Notes: a model not told the origin generated them from the letters alone. A stretch of DNA of 64,000 bases from Mycteria americana (GCF_035582795.1 NC_134377.1:18872501-18936500); one strand, 5' to 3'; shown: positions 12,381 through 26,277, counted from the stretch's first letter. Numbers and translations: made by a program.

Positions 12381-15300
12381 CATGGTTCTCTCCAACTGGT
12401 GAAATATGAGCTGAATTAAATCCTCTGCAGAAAAAAATTAAACACAGGGTATAAAGAAATAAGATCTTTGTCAGTCCCTGCAAGTTAGCACCTGTGTAAA
12501 CTGAAAACACAGGATTTGCTATTTTTCTTACCAAAACCAGGACTCCACAGTTATTCGAGGAAGGGAGTGTGGAAGGTTCAGATGTACAGCACACTTGTGA
12601 AACTGAGAGAAAAAGAAGACAGAGCTTTTAGGTTGAAATTATCTGCTCCTATTAACAAGTCAGTGCTGCTGAGCTTTCCCAGAGGAGGACCTTCAGTCCA
12701 GATGAAAAGAAGTGTTTAGCTCTTTAATCCAGTGGAGGAAGAGTACCTTGCCTATCAGTAGACAGAATCGATATGCAATGTTTCCCCCTCTTACAGTTAG
12801 ACTTGAGAGCAAGTACATGGGTATAGGGGCAACTAGGACTTTCTTGAGGAGCTCATGACCACACTTCTGTGACCTGCAGCATGGTCGTCATCCTTTTTCT
12901 TGGGGGGGGGGGGGGGGAGGAAGGGGAAATCATTGCTACGTCTGAAAAAAAAAGGTGTAAAGGAGGTATAAGGTCCTGATGTAAAGGAGACACTATGCTA
13001 GAGAAGGATCCAAGCGTAACTTGTCACCTCAAGCCAAACCTCTTGCTTGGTAATCAGGTACATTGCCTAGATTTTGGAGATTCTTCTATTGGGACAAACA
13101 GGGATATGTCAGCACTGAAAGAAAGCATGAGTGAAGAAAGCAGAGCTGCAGGAAATCATGAGTGGGCTAATCCACAGTGGGCAGGTTCTCCTTCTTCATT
13201 AGCAATGATTATGTAGCATGTCTTCGGCCTGGAGTTATTTCACGTCAGAGAGAAGAAACGCTGGGTTTCAATGGGATTGAGTTCCCAAGAGTAACTGGTA
13301 CTGATGAGACAAAAAAGGGTGGTGCCTCTGCCAGAGAACCCGGTCGGTATATCTGAGTGTTTGCTTCTCTCTCCAGGTCTCTGAATACTCCATATTTTCA
13401 TTACAAAAAATGGCAAAAAGGGCTTCACTTTTTGTATTCATTGCTATACAACATGACGCACTCTTGCTTTTCTTCATGCTTTGCAGTTTACTGATAAGGA
13501 AATAAAAAAGCAGTGACTAGGAAAACATATCCTACTGATCATGCCTGGATTTGGTTTTCATTGATTGAAGAGTCAGGGACAGAGGAGAGCCCATCTTCTG
13601 GAAGTGTGTTGTCGGGGTCAAGGAATACTGTGTCTGCCTCGTCCTGGAAATGAGATCTTCACTACTGACTGTTGCAGATGCTGCACAATAAAATTTGCAA
13701 AAAGACCCGAATATTGAGCAGCAGTTTCTTTCACAGCCCTAAGGCTCCTGCCGTTTTATCTTCACACCATCCTCTAACAATATTTGTAGCAGTGCCAAGA
13801 GCTAATACCAAGAGCAGTGGACTTCCCCAACACAGCCATCCTTCCTATGACAATCATCATATTACAAAAAAAGCTAGGCAAAGTTTATAGTTTCAAGGCT
13901 GGAGGTCATGGATTGCACAATACCACAGTAAGAACCAACATATGTTCCTTCTGATCAAAAATGCAGGGAAAATAAAAAGAAGAAACACTTAAAGTATTTT
14001 GAAAAGAAAGGATTAGGTAAGACCTTGATTATTTAAAAAGTCTTTATTTGGTCTGGTCTTTCTCAACATTACTGGTTCCCAGTGAGGAAGTTTTTAGCGT
14101 CTTACAAGATACTAAAAACTCATTTCCTTATATGTCTTTCTACAAGCATGATGTTGTCCAGCGTGCCTGACTTCTTCCCTTCTTCCCTCCTACTAGTAAA
14201 TCCTGTCTGCAATAGGGAAAGCATGGTAAATCATTAACACTGCCATTAACTAGCATGGATTGGGAATAAAGGTTAAAGAAGTACTTGTGAATCTGCAGTG
14301 TATCTATTTGATTTCCAGGATCACACAAGTGCAACGCATGGCATCTTTGAAATCAAAATCCCTCCAAGCCAAGGGTATTGGGTGACCTAAGTACTGGGTC
14401 TGGAATAAGCACATTTCTTGTAGTGTTCAAATCTAGGTGGAAAGACTCATCCTGTCTTCTTCTTCAGGAAAATAAGTAAGAACTATACTAGGCATTTAAG
14501 TCTTGCTTTTTCCATATTACAGCACCGAACAAAAGTGTGAGGCCAGATAGAAATGAGGCAGCAGTATGAGTATTCTGGGACAAATACAGACAACAGGACA
14601 AAGAGGAACAGGGCTCTGCAGGGACTGTTTGATCAACCAGATGTTAAAATCTGGCCACAGACAGAGTGTTTAAAAACCTCTCCAGAAAGACCCAGAGCTG
14701 CCATGTGTGTCCCTCCTTCCAGCAGCCAAGAACATCCTCAGCTCAAAGAACAAATCCTCCTTTCCCCTCCTAGTTCATTCAGGCTCATCTGCTCCCTGCC
14801 CACGGCCCCACTCTAAGGTGCCTGAACCCTGCTGTCTGAGTCTAGCAAAATGGTTTGCTGTTAGTCTGGCAGAACCCTTTTGAGAGGGAAAAGAAAAATA
14901 AAAATGGACTTGCAAGGGACAGTACAGCATGAAAAGGTCTGGAAACAGAGATATGACATTCAAATTTGATACAGGAAATAGAAGAAGTTAAAAGGAAAGT
15001 AAAGATAAAATGAAAGAAACGGCAAAAGAGAGAGGTAATTATTTCAAAAGTAGCTTTTCGTGTATCCAGACAGAGAGCAAGAAGTAACACTGGATTGTTC
15101 AAGTATCTCGTTAGACCTTTCCACCACAGGAGTTGGGAACAACAAAAGTTTACAAGAGTTCAAAGAGGATCTCAGTAAATGCATGGAAGGAGCAAATATA
15201 AAGACACCATCCTGACCGACAAAGTCCCAGGGTTGCGCATCACTGGGGCCTGCAAGACGCACAGGGAAAGCGTCACTGCACACTTGCTCAGTTCTTATGC

Positions 15301-16913
15301 TTTTGCCTACAAGTGCTGTTTGCGACTGACAGCTCTGGGATGCTCTGCTGGACACAGTTCTGGTCTGATCCTAGAGGATAAAGTGGTTGGTGGTGGTAAG
15401 AGAGGACAGGGGACAGCTGTACAATCTGGCTGCAGTCTTCTCTGTGACAGCAAAATCTTTGGCTGAGGGGAGGGCAGTGGCCAGTGTTGAAGTGACTGGA
15501 GACTGAAAGGAGGAATTTGTAAGAAGCAAGAGAAAACCTAAATAAAGACAGGGATTTTTGCAGTAGTAATTGAAGAGAAAGGTAGATTCTGGGGTGTTTT
15601 AGAAGAGGAAGTGATAACATTTGAGGAGTCTGTGCTGAGAGGGGAAGGAATGAAATACATGACCACAGCTGATGTGGAGGTGATGAAGATTTCAGGAATG
15701 ATGAAAATGGAATGGGTGGAAAGAAGAATTCAGCTTGAATTATACTTGAATATGCTGTACTGATGTGCAACACGACACCGGGGCAGAGGGTTTGGGGAGA
15801 GAGCATTACTAGGACATCCAGCAGGAGAAAGGTGAAGGTGTGACTCAGCAAGCTCGCCCTGTGCTGCACGGCACATGGCCCAGGGGACAGTGTGGGGCTG
15901 TTGTCAGTCGCTGTAACATGAAAAGCAAACTGTAGGAGGAATGTCAGTTCTTCCACCATGCTCCTGAGCAAAGCTTCTGTTGCCTTCAGAACCATAACCC
16001 CACCTTCCTGCCTCTGCTTTCAGCACTAACCGTAGACCGTTAAATCTTTGTAGTATAGAGTGAACTATGTTGTACTCAGTGTAGTACAAAATGTTACACG
16101 TTATACATAGAAGCCTGAGGGACGCAAGAATTAACTTACACTCTTCGTAAATAGTCAAGTCTTTAGTTGATTCAAAACCGAAATTTTTAAGGTGAAAATA
16201 CTTCTTAAAATAAACTCTCAAGCCAGAACAGAATGAGCATCCTGCTCTGGCACACACTAGGCCATCTCCATGGTTATAGGGAGGTAATAGTGAGGCTTCT
16301 GAGTGGTTCTGGAAACAGTGTGACCCTCTGTAAAAACTGGGTGTTAGCAAGGACAAGGCTCCTTCTCCATGCCCATATTCAGATACTTCATGTCCTGCAA
16401 TTGGGAAATTGTTCAAATCACTTCAAGCAACTGAAAATTTTATAGCATGCAAGAAGACAGGCATTACAGTTCAGCTACAATACAAAGTGGTTTATCTCTG
16501 TAGTAGACTGGAGAGGAGGAAAACATACTCTGCCGAAGCAGAGTCACGTCGCAGAGGTGAAAAGGGACTCTGCTCCCCTGAAGGAAAGATGGTAGTACCA
16601 TCTGGCTCCCCACATGACAGGAAGACGTAGTTTTTTTAGCAGTGCGAGTAAGGGGGAGCGCTCCCAATACAAGAAGGATAAACATTTACCAATGTTGTAA
16701 TCAGCTTGGCATATCTGGGTCTTAGAATAATTAAACCAGCAAGAAGAGTCCCTGGCCCGTGTTCGAAGAGGACACAATTCACTAAAAGCCACATAGTTAG
16801 AATTTAACTTCTGTGCTATGATCCCAACTTCTTATAATCTAAGCATAGAAAACATATCTCTCCTCTGACAGACTTGACAAGGGCTCTCAGAGCAGGCAGG
16901 TTTTCAAGGGGAA
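12381..16913. other. Intergenic DNA between copies A and B
   Basis: No gene was recognised. A run of 16 G occupies 12902-12917. Two overlapping minus-strand open frames (15288-15995 and 15904-16416) are rich in Leu, Ser, Phe and Pro. They look like the complement of purine-rich DNA rather than a protein. Short poly-A/T tracts and AT-rich sequence fill the rest. Regulatory DNA of copy B should lie near the right end, but no specific element could be named. Confidence 0.45.
12902..12917 (+). repeat. Homopolymer of 16 G
   Basis: An uninterrupted run of 16 guanines, followed by AGGAAGGGG. It can form G-quadruplex structures and is prone to sequencing-length error. It lies about 0.7 kb past the end of copy A. 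Confidence 0.9.
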
Positions 16914-19900
16914 ATGGCTGGTTTCCTCTCAGACCTGGTGAGTATCCAAATTCTTGTCTTCTAGCCCTAGTCACTAACAGCAGCATGATCTTTAAAGATT
17001 AGCAAAGGGAATCTAACAGTCTTTCTTGTAACAAAAATGAGCAACAGAGCACATGCTGCAGACAACACTGATTCAGCAATAAGACTGACTACATGGCATC
17101 TCCAGAAAATATATTAGAAATACAAGAGAGTGAGAGGTTTAAAAGAGGACCTGGGAAACCAGGAAAGAATAGGCATTTTGAGGAAGATAGAGAAAATAGT
17201 AGCAACGAAAAAGACAAAACAGAAAAACCCCTCCCACTCTACTGCCCTGCACTCAAAGATATTTAAGGATACTCATCTGTTTAGAGTGTGACCTGACTAA
17301 ATGCCTGAAAACATATGGGCTTGTGAAGTGTGCTCTAAATCCAGTGTACATCATGGAAACACAGTGTTTCAAATAGGAGTTATTCAAGTAGGGGCTCTAA
17401 AGATGCAGTTTTCTGTGGGGATCATAAAAGGGAAATGCAAACAAAATAAGTTTTAAGAGGACAGACTCGATTAATCTCTGGAAACTGGTGAACAAAGTCT
17501 CTGAGGAGGCAAAGTTGAAGGAAAAAAGGGATTCAAGAAAGCTGTAGCTTCTTACTAGTACAAAAGCAAACACAAGCTGTCTGAACAAGGCTTTTATGAT
17601 TTTTTTTTTTTTTTAATTTCTGCAGCTAGCAGAACTAACAGAGACTGCATCTTTTCAGGCTGCTAATAACCAGGAGAGGAACATAAAGGAATGTGCACAT
17701 TTGCATCTTAACAATTTCCCAACAATTTTGCTTGATTATTGAACAATTCAAAATGGGTTTTTGCATTTTAAAGGCTTCTTAGTCATAGAAATGTGAAGAT
17801 GTAAGATCTCATAAACTAACTCACGGTCTGAAAGCCATGCTAGTATCAGGAACTTAGGATGTGTTTCATCATCTTTGGCAGGTTCAATACCGGAAGCTAT
17901 TGCTAATGATTATGGTGCTAGGAATTGGTGGAACCCACTTATCTGGTTTTCAAATGTCTGTGATCAATTATACTTCTCCGGTAAGCAAAGCCTTCATAAA
18001 ATCGCATCTGTAAGTGCTCTTCATGGGACTAGGCCTTACGCTTTGAGGATGCTCTAAAAATCTGTTAGGTGTTGCTATGTGAGTTTATTTCCAGCTCTTT
18101 CCAGTCCCATACTGTCAAAGGAGTTTGCCTGAATGTTAGGAGCTGTACTCCGAAGACAACTTCCCACAGAATATCAGAAAGGCTGAAAAAACTGGAAAGG
18201 CAACACTATTCCTGCTGTGGTCTATAGCTGAATGGAGGGACAATGGAAGTTTTGGTGGCTCCTTAAACTACTTTTTTTTTCTTTTATTAAACCTTTCTAA
18301 CATCTCTAAAATGAAAAATGCATAATGTGTGGAAACAACATATTGAAGCACCCTCCTTAAAGATTGTGCCATGGAGAAAAAGGTTAAAAAGTAGCTGAAT
18401 GAGTCTCAACCTTCACTTCAGCCCTTTTCTCTTTCTATCCTCTGCTTGCACTTAAGAACATTTGCACTTCACAAGAATCAAGAAAAGTTCCCAATATTTT
18501 CGTGTAGGACAGCCAGGATTCAACAGACTAAAGAGTATAATTAATTTTTGAAAGAGTCTCTTACAGTATTAAGCTGTATGAGAGGAAATATCAATCCTAA
18601 TTTACAAACAAGAGTCCCATAGCCATGCTTTTAGTAGTGACTATTAATCTAATTTTTTTAAGTTGTAAACATAATGAAGAACTTGTGTGATTAGTGCCTC
18701 AGTGGAATGAAAATCTCTTTTTCTGTCCCAGTACATTCGGAAGTTTATCAACGAAACCTGGCTGGAGCGATACGGTTCTGTGCTGCATCAGGAGACACTC
18801 ACATTATTGTGGTCTTTCATTGTGTCTATGTACTGTGTAGGTGGAATGATAGGATGTCTGTGTAGTGGGTACCTGACTGCAAAATATGGAAAGTAAGTAT
18901 ATTCCCCAACAGCACACTAATCAGGGCTGCAACAAGGGAAGCAATTAAATATTACTCACCTAATAGAATGGATGTCAGAATTCTCACTGCCCCCTGCTAG
19001 TGCAGAATTTACTCTACTCAGTATGTATCTACACCTGGGTATCTTAGAGAGACAAGAATAGGCAACTATTTCTGATTCCCTTGTCACAGTTTTTGGTGCC
19101 ATAGAATTCCTGCGTTGTTGCTGAAATTTTGGTAAAAAATAAATCACTGACATTTCTTTGTTGGGCAATAATGCTCTAGGGAGCCCGACACCACTGCGGT
19201 AGTGCAGAAGGGGATAGATACTCTGTACGTAAAAGCTTTTTTTTTTTTTTTTTTAAATTGATCACAGCCTTTAAAAAAATTGTGCAGGTTCATTTCTCTG
19301 TAAGAATAATCAGAGTTTCATCAAAGATAAGCAGAAGTCCCTCAGGCCACATTCAGAACCCTCTCTCTGAGCGTGGCCATAAAGGACAAAGCCAGAACTC
19401 TCTAGCTTGAGGTGGGTAGTGAAGCACATTCTCAGTGAAGCTGGACTTGCCTTGTTCTGGGGACACGTGCCGTGTTTGAGATGGGAGCCTCACCCACAGG
19501 AAAGAAGTGAAAAAGACCATTCCTTATCAGTATTTATCCTGCAGGAATTTCCCTCAGCCTCATGGTGTGCTCACGTAGTGTTAGCATGGAAAAGAGGAAT
19601 CTAGCTTCTCTCTTTCCACTCCCCCTGCGAAGACATCGTGCCTTTTCATAATCAGATATGGTTGTCCTATAAGCAATGGATTTAAACATGGCCATAGCTT
19701 GGTCTGTAAATCCAGAGGAGAACAGGCAGACATTAGTTAAAGATGAAAAAATAAAACATGGATCATCTCCACATGTTGTTTGCTGTTGTAGGAAGAAATG
19801 TCTGATGTTCAACGATGTCGTCCTAATAGTAGCCACGCTGCATACTGGCTTCAGTAGGAGAGCCAAATCCTTTGAGATGATCCTGATTGGGCGCTTCCTC

Positions 19901-22900
19901 GAGGGCATCGGTGCTGGTAGGACTCCCCACTACTCCATGTTAATGTGACTTCTTTGGGGTGGATACAGAAATCTTCCTGCTGGGAGTACCCGGGCATGCA
20001 CAGTAACCCCAGTGGAACAAGGAACAGATTGGGAAAAGGTAAGATGAGCTGTCCTTCGCCTTCAAGAGGTCTTGTTGAGAGGGAGATCTGTTGGATTAGC
20101 TTGCTTAAAGTAAAAGGTACATTTTCAGCCTATTATTGTGGAGGATATATAGCAACCAGTTCAGAAGAGAGAGGAGAGAGCTACCTCTGGCTGAAGGTGA
20201 AATGGAAAGGGACCCTCTCTCCTATTTTCTACAGCTTTAGCTCTCTCGTGTCTTCTTCACTTTAGGAATACATATGAATGCCCATGTTCAGTATGCTGGA
20301 GAGATCTCACCTAAGAAGTTGCGTGGATTTGTAAATGTGACCTCCTCTGTTTTTCTTGCCCTAGGAAAAGCTGTAGCAAGAATTCTTGGATTACGGTACT
20401 TGTGCTACTCCTTCTCATCCTATTTGCTATTTATTTGTCTTCTGTATGGCAGGAAAGTGTTGGTCTCCCAGTCCTAGAAACAGACATACACTACAGGTGG
20501 GGTTTTGCTTTGCCTAACTACAGCTGTTCAAAAAGGAAGCATCTACCCCATACCAGTCACTGAGGTTCCCTTGTCATTCACTGAGGAGAGAAAGGCCCTT
20601 CACTTGAGAAAGTATGACTCCGTCTCTGGAGGTGTGGTCTCTCTGCTGAAGTTAATAAGAAAAGATTGTATGTAAACGCTCTTAGTAAACTTTTGAGATC
20701 TGAAATCTCTGCTAATTTCTTGATAACATGCAGAATCGCAGTGTTGGTTCAGAGAGCTGTTGTGGGAATATTAAAACTCCATTGATCTTTAGAAAATATT
20801 CGAATTACAAGAAAAATCTCAGTCTTGCAGTAGAAGTAAAGTATTGGTCTACTTTCTTTTCCCTAGCCTAAACATCTTCTATTTCAATTTATCTTTTCAA
20901 GGTCTGTATGTATGTTCTATCTCTTTAGCTAGTCTAGGATCTAGAAAATACCAAACTAGTCGTAGACTGTAATTGTACTGGACTATAAATACACTCTAAC
21001 GTGTTTTCATAGAGAACTTTTAGGAACTGAAGACATGTGGAATGTGCTATTGTCCTTCTCTGGGTTGGTGGCATTGATTCAACTGCTCTTTTTGCCATTC
21101 TTTCCTGAGTCGCCTCCCTATCTCTTGCTGCAAAAAGGAGACAAGGCTGGTTGCTTGCAAGGTAAAATAAACTTTAGATCCTTAACTTGTTAAACCATAA
21201 CTCTTGGGAAAGTGAACCTAATAGAGAGAATCGGCTTTTCTATTAGCCAACTACAGATTTCTTGATAATTACATGATTAAAGGTCTTGTAAAGATCGTAG
21301 CATTGAATTATATTACTCCAGAATAAAAGGAGTCATCGGAAATGTTTAAGACCTACCCCTACAGCAAGTTGAAAGCCATTTTCCAGGGCAGTTTTAGCAG
21401 GTCCCAGTAAGCCATGTTCTAGTTCTTCGCTGAGCGACTGATGAATCAAAGCATGGACTGAACTGCAAATGTTGCAAATGGCATTAATAGCTGAAAAACA
21501 CAGAACTGAGTGGATCAGATAATGGAGGATTATGCTTCATTCTGTCTTTTCTGTAGCCATGAAGCAACTCTGGGGAGAAGGGAATTATCACACAGAGTTT
21601 GATGACATGATGAAGGAAAAGACTGTAACAAAAGGCACTAAAATCATGAATGTCCTAGAGGTGCTGAAAGAACCATCTGTATATCCGCAGCTGAGTACCA
21701 TGCTCCTCCTTTTACTGAGTCTACAGCTCTGTGGCCTGAGTGCAGTTGAGTATACCCTGTTTCCATACTTAGATCTACGATTAAGTAACCGAAGCGCCAC
21801 AATTCCAACTTGTCACTTTCCTTTGGATCTACATTATTGCCTCTCACAGAGAGCCCACTGCCTGTGAAGCTCTGTGGTATCATCACTAGTATTCTTCATA
21901 CCTTTAAGGGAACTTCTGGGATGGGAATACAAGAGATTGAGCTCAGCAGAAGTTCCTGCAAGGGCACTGTTGCTTTCATTCCCCTGGTGGTATTACCAAA
22001 GACTCTGTAGGAGAAAGGGTTATAAATACCCTAAGGCTTGCTACAATCCAGAGATCTATTTATCTGGACTTTCATCTCCACTTTCTTTGACTTCTGGAGT
22101 AGCAGATGGCCAGCTATTGCCATCCAACTTTCATTCCATTTGATAATGAAGATTTATCCATTAAGCCATTTCCTTCCAGTTTTTTCTGCATACAAAGTGG
22201 CCGAGCCCAATACAGCCCAAGCTAATAGTCATTCCCCTGGATGTCATTTTTATCACTTGCCTATGAGTCTCTCTCCATAAGCCTTGCTTAAGCCTGTGCA
22301 CTCTGTTGGAGCTTGTTCATTACAGTTCCCAGCAATGTGGGCAGAGAAGGCACCTCTGCACTCTGCTGACAGGGAAATGGTGCCCAGTCCATCAGGGACC
22401 TTGCAGATGAGCAGCTTCTGCCCAGCAACATGGAAAAGGGTGACAGAATCAACTGTTTGTATGACAATGTATGGTCTGCTGTGACTGAGATCTGCTTTTC
22501 TTTTTCCTCGCTCCCTATCGTGTCCCTTTCCTCTTCCTCTTTGCCAAAACAACATCTTTTCCCCATGTCTTACAGGCAGTGTGCTCCTTTCAACTCCTTT
22601 TTTTTTTTTTTTCCTGGGCTTTCAAATCCCTTTTCTTCATCTCCATTAACCTTTTGATTTCTCACATGTCAAGCAGGTATGTCACCTCCACTAAACCCCA
22701 ATAATGTACTGTTGCTTTTGCAGTGATGCAAATCGAGTTCAAAGCGGTGCTGGATAAGCACATATCACATCTATTGACTATGCTTCATTTTAACAATGTC
22801 TCTTATTTCCCAGATCACCTTTTACACCTTGGAAATTTTTCAGACAGCTAGCCTGCAGGAAAGCATAATCCCATATGTATCTCTAGGAGTTGCGATCTCT

Positions 22901-25900
22901 GAGCTCATCTCTATCATCTTCTGTGTAAGTAAGTCAGATCTTTCTGGGGCTTTAAGAGTTAAAGTACATGTGAGTTGAGTCTATTCTTCCTTAAAGAAAA
23001 TGAATCTTCTCTTTGTGAACTAAAGAATTTTTCTGGCGCTGCATATATCTGTAAAGTGGTTGTTACCATCCCCTCCAGATTTTGTCCCACCTTTTACATC
23101 TTTCTTCCCATCTTTATTCTCCATAATTTCTTATAAAAATCCCTCTCTTATTCATACAGATATAAATGAAATGTCATTCAAACATAAGTATGCATAATTA
23201 TTTCCATATATTTGTGTATAAATATATATTCAAATGGAATCATAGCATGCTTCCATTGATTACAGCATTTATGAAAAAGTAGCTGCAATGCTGGGCAGCA
23301 ATGGTAATTCATAGCATTAGAGAGGCTAGAAGGAACACAATAAAATACCAGATGTGGTACCAATAAGATCTGTGTTCTGTAAAGTAAAAAGAACTCTGGA
23401 AGAATGCTTGATTTGTTGGACAGCTGACAGCTGGATTTTGCCACACTTCCAGTGATACGCAATTTTTTTCTACTCTTCAGAGCTCCATTATCGATCGTTT
23501 TGGACGCCGGATACTCCTGTGGGGTGGTTATTTGCTGATGGCGCTGATACTGGTGTTGCTTGAAACAAGCCTTCTACTGAGCGTAAGCAAATGTCTCTCT
23601 GGGGGTGGACCTGCATCAGAATTCTTTGTGCAGGGCAGCAGATAGTCAGCCTTAGCTTTCATGTCCAAAATAGTAGGTCAGAATATCTTCTGAATACAAA
23701 CTCATAGCCCCTCTGCAAGGGGTTTTTTGTCCTGCCTTGTAGTTCATCTTTTTTAATCAGGCTTTCAAACAGTCAGTGAAAAACATTTTGTAAAACCATT
23801 GGCCTGGCATAGCTTTCCTCCAGCTCTCTGCCTGACCTCTCCAAACCTCACCTGGGTCTTGTTCTGTTGTCCTTTAAATCCCTAGATGAGCGCCTCTGCT
23901 GTCACCTTTCCCATTCACTATCCCATGCCTCCTACAGCAGAAGCAGCGTGTACTGAGCCTTCCAACAACTACCAGCTTCCACCCTTGATAAAAGTGATCC
24001 AGCTACATAGTGCAGCTCCCTAGCTACTTCCATTCAGGACGGTGGAAAGTAGTGAGGAACTCAGTGTTGTGGCTTCAGCAGTGCCAGTCTTTTGCACTAC
24101 ACTGCAATCTTGGTTTAAGTCCATAAACTTTCAGCTTCTTTCTGTTTCACAGATATCTTCTGGTTCACAAGAGATTTAAACATTTCTCTGAAGTTTTCTA
24201 ATTCAATACGATAATTAGGTTAAATCAGTAACAATTTTCCCCATGCTATAATTAGCTTGGAATTTGTTACCTGCTTTTCAGACCAGGGTGCATTTCAGCT
24301 CACCTCTGTAGATATGACACTGCAGGCTACATTTGGCCTTCCACTGTATTCAGTACAGAGAGATAAGTAGTTCTGGTGAGCACCTGCTACAGAGCCCAGC
24401 ATCATGGGCTTTTTCATAAATATTGCTTCTCCTATATGTTTGGATCAGCCGTGCTACAGCTATAAAATTAATTTTCATTCTCTTCCCTTCTTTCGCCTTT
24501 GTCTAGGATCAGTTCCTCTGGATGCGTTACTGCAGTGTTATCCTCATCTTTTTATTCATCATTGCCTATGGAATAGGACCAGGTGAGTACAACAATACAA
24601 GCAACAACAGGAAACCTTGGACCACATGGATAAGCACAGGCCATGGATGTATGGAAGCAGAACTATACTGTGTGAATATATCTTTGAAAATCAACAGCTT
24701 AGTTTGGACTGCAATTGGGGGAGTCCCAATTTTTGATGAATTAATGACCCAAGAAACAATTTCTTTAACAAATTATTTGAAATTATTCAGACCCTGATGA
24801 ATCAGGACCCTGTTTCCTCTCACTGGATTACAGGTTCAAGCCAAAAACATACTCATTGATCAATTCATTAAGACTTGTTTTGGAGGGTGTGAATGCTGTT
24901 CAGTGCATACAGGCTCACCTGGTCCATCTCTGTCTTTGCCTAAGGGCAGAGGTAGCCTCTTCTAAAATATCAGAGTTTTCCCGGCTCACCTGTAAGATCC
25001 TATTCTATTGAAGAATGATACCTGATAGCACGCATAGCCTGTCTCTTAGCCTTGCTCTGTCCTTTCTCATCCTCTCTTAATGTCACTCTGAATCACCTAC
25101 ATCGGTAATGCCAGAACCAAAATTACAGCTCTCTATTAGGACCTCACTCACCTAAGACCAATATTTACTCTGAAAGTTCCCTGACTAAACACTATGTTTA
25201 GTTATTACAATCTCCAAATTCAAATGGCAGCCTTTATTATTGTTAGGGCTGTATATGAGGACCATGAATGTCTTGAAAACCTAACAGAATTCCCACAGTA
25301 GCAGAACCCGGGTGTCTCCTATGGGCAATGGAGAGAAATAGGCCATTAGGGCCATTCATGTCCATATTTTGTACATCTTAGGTGAATAGAAACTGCACCT
25401 CAGGGGTGTTCCTCTCTCTCCATGGACTGTAAGAGAAGTCTGTAGGAGAATTCACATAGAGATGGCTATGCTGCCCAAATTTAGATGATCTCACAATAGC
25501 CTGACTTACTGGGGCTGTGTTTGACCAGTGACATCAGTTCACTCACTTTGAGGAATATGGTTAACTACAACAATGTTTTTATTGCTTTTTTATGGTTTTT
25601 CCTCAGCTGGAGCTGTCGCATCTGTCATGAATGAAATCTTCACCCTCTCAACAAGGTCCTCCGCTTTTGTAATTGGTGGAATCGTCATTTGGCTAGGCCT
25701 CACTTTCACTGGAATGATTTTCCCCTTTGCTGTCGTATGTAATTTGATTCAAATCTTCTCTCTGAATCCATCAATTTTACCTGGTTTTCTAGGCTGGTCT
25801 GGACAGGGAGTAGGATGAAAAGCCTTGTCGATGATCAAAGCTGTGAATCCCTTATTGCAACTGGCATATGGAGGTCATTTATGTAAAACACTTCCCTAGA

Positions 25901-26277
25901 CTTCAGACATCCTCTGCTGCCTCAAGAACAGATTGAAAAGATAAATAAATATTCCTTCTGTAAAAGCCACTTATTCCTCATTTCACAGGGACAAATCAAC
26001 AAATTTTAAGAATCTATAGGGGCAAGTGTTGTCAGGGAAATCACCCATCTTATTCTATTTTTATCTCCAGATGCTTCTTGGTCCTTTTTGCTTCCTCATC
26101 TTTATTGCTGTCCTGGTCATTTCAGCGGTTCTTATCTACCTGTTCCTCCCAGAAACAAAAGGGAAGTCAACCTCTGAAATCACAGAAGAATTCAAAACAC
26201 ACCATTTTAAGAAGAAACGTCATCACACTGTGGAGAAGAATGCTACCAAAGAAAAGACATTCTGCACCAAGCTCTGA
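16914..26277 (+). CDS. SLC2A11-like sugar transporter, copy B, 12 exons, intact
   Basis: Second complete transporter of the array, 499 residues. Exons: 16914-16937, 17882-17980, 18732-18892, 19792-19916, 20266-20395, 21013-21161, 21557-21744, 22814-22924, 23481-23582, 24507-24582, 25607-25734, 26071-26277. Exon sizes are identical to copy A. The start peptide is M-A-G-F-L-S-D-L. Loop 1 carries sequons N-Y-T and N48-E-T. Other marks: YGKKK after helix 2 (Lys where copy A has Arg), E-M-I-L-I-GR near 123-129, GE in helix 5, DRFGRR (334-339), GIGPAG and LPETKG. Two departures stand out. The post-helix-6 motif reads PESPP (211-215), so the usual Arg is Pro. Helix 7 reads QLCGLSAI with Ser291 in place of the usual Asn. 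The exon 7 donor is GCA|gttgag, weak but also seen in copies C and D. The fold and full length argue for a working membrane carrier, perhaps with altered substrate or rate. Whether this is the copy called SLC2A11B in other birds cannot be settled here. Confidence 0.93.

Noticed and set aside
15288-16416. Two long overlapping minus-strand frames (235 and 170 codons)
   Set aside because: Composition is dominated by Leu, Ser, Phe, Pro and His from purine-rich DNA on the other strand. No domain, no splice pattern and no known family are visible.
21744-21752. Alternative exon 7 donor five bases downstream (GTTGA|gta in B, similar in C and D)
   Set aside because: Using it would shift the frame into exon 8 and destroy the conserved N/S-A-I/V-x-F-Y helix. 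Kept only as a possible minor splice form.
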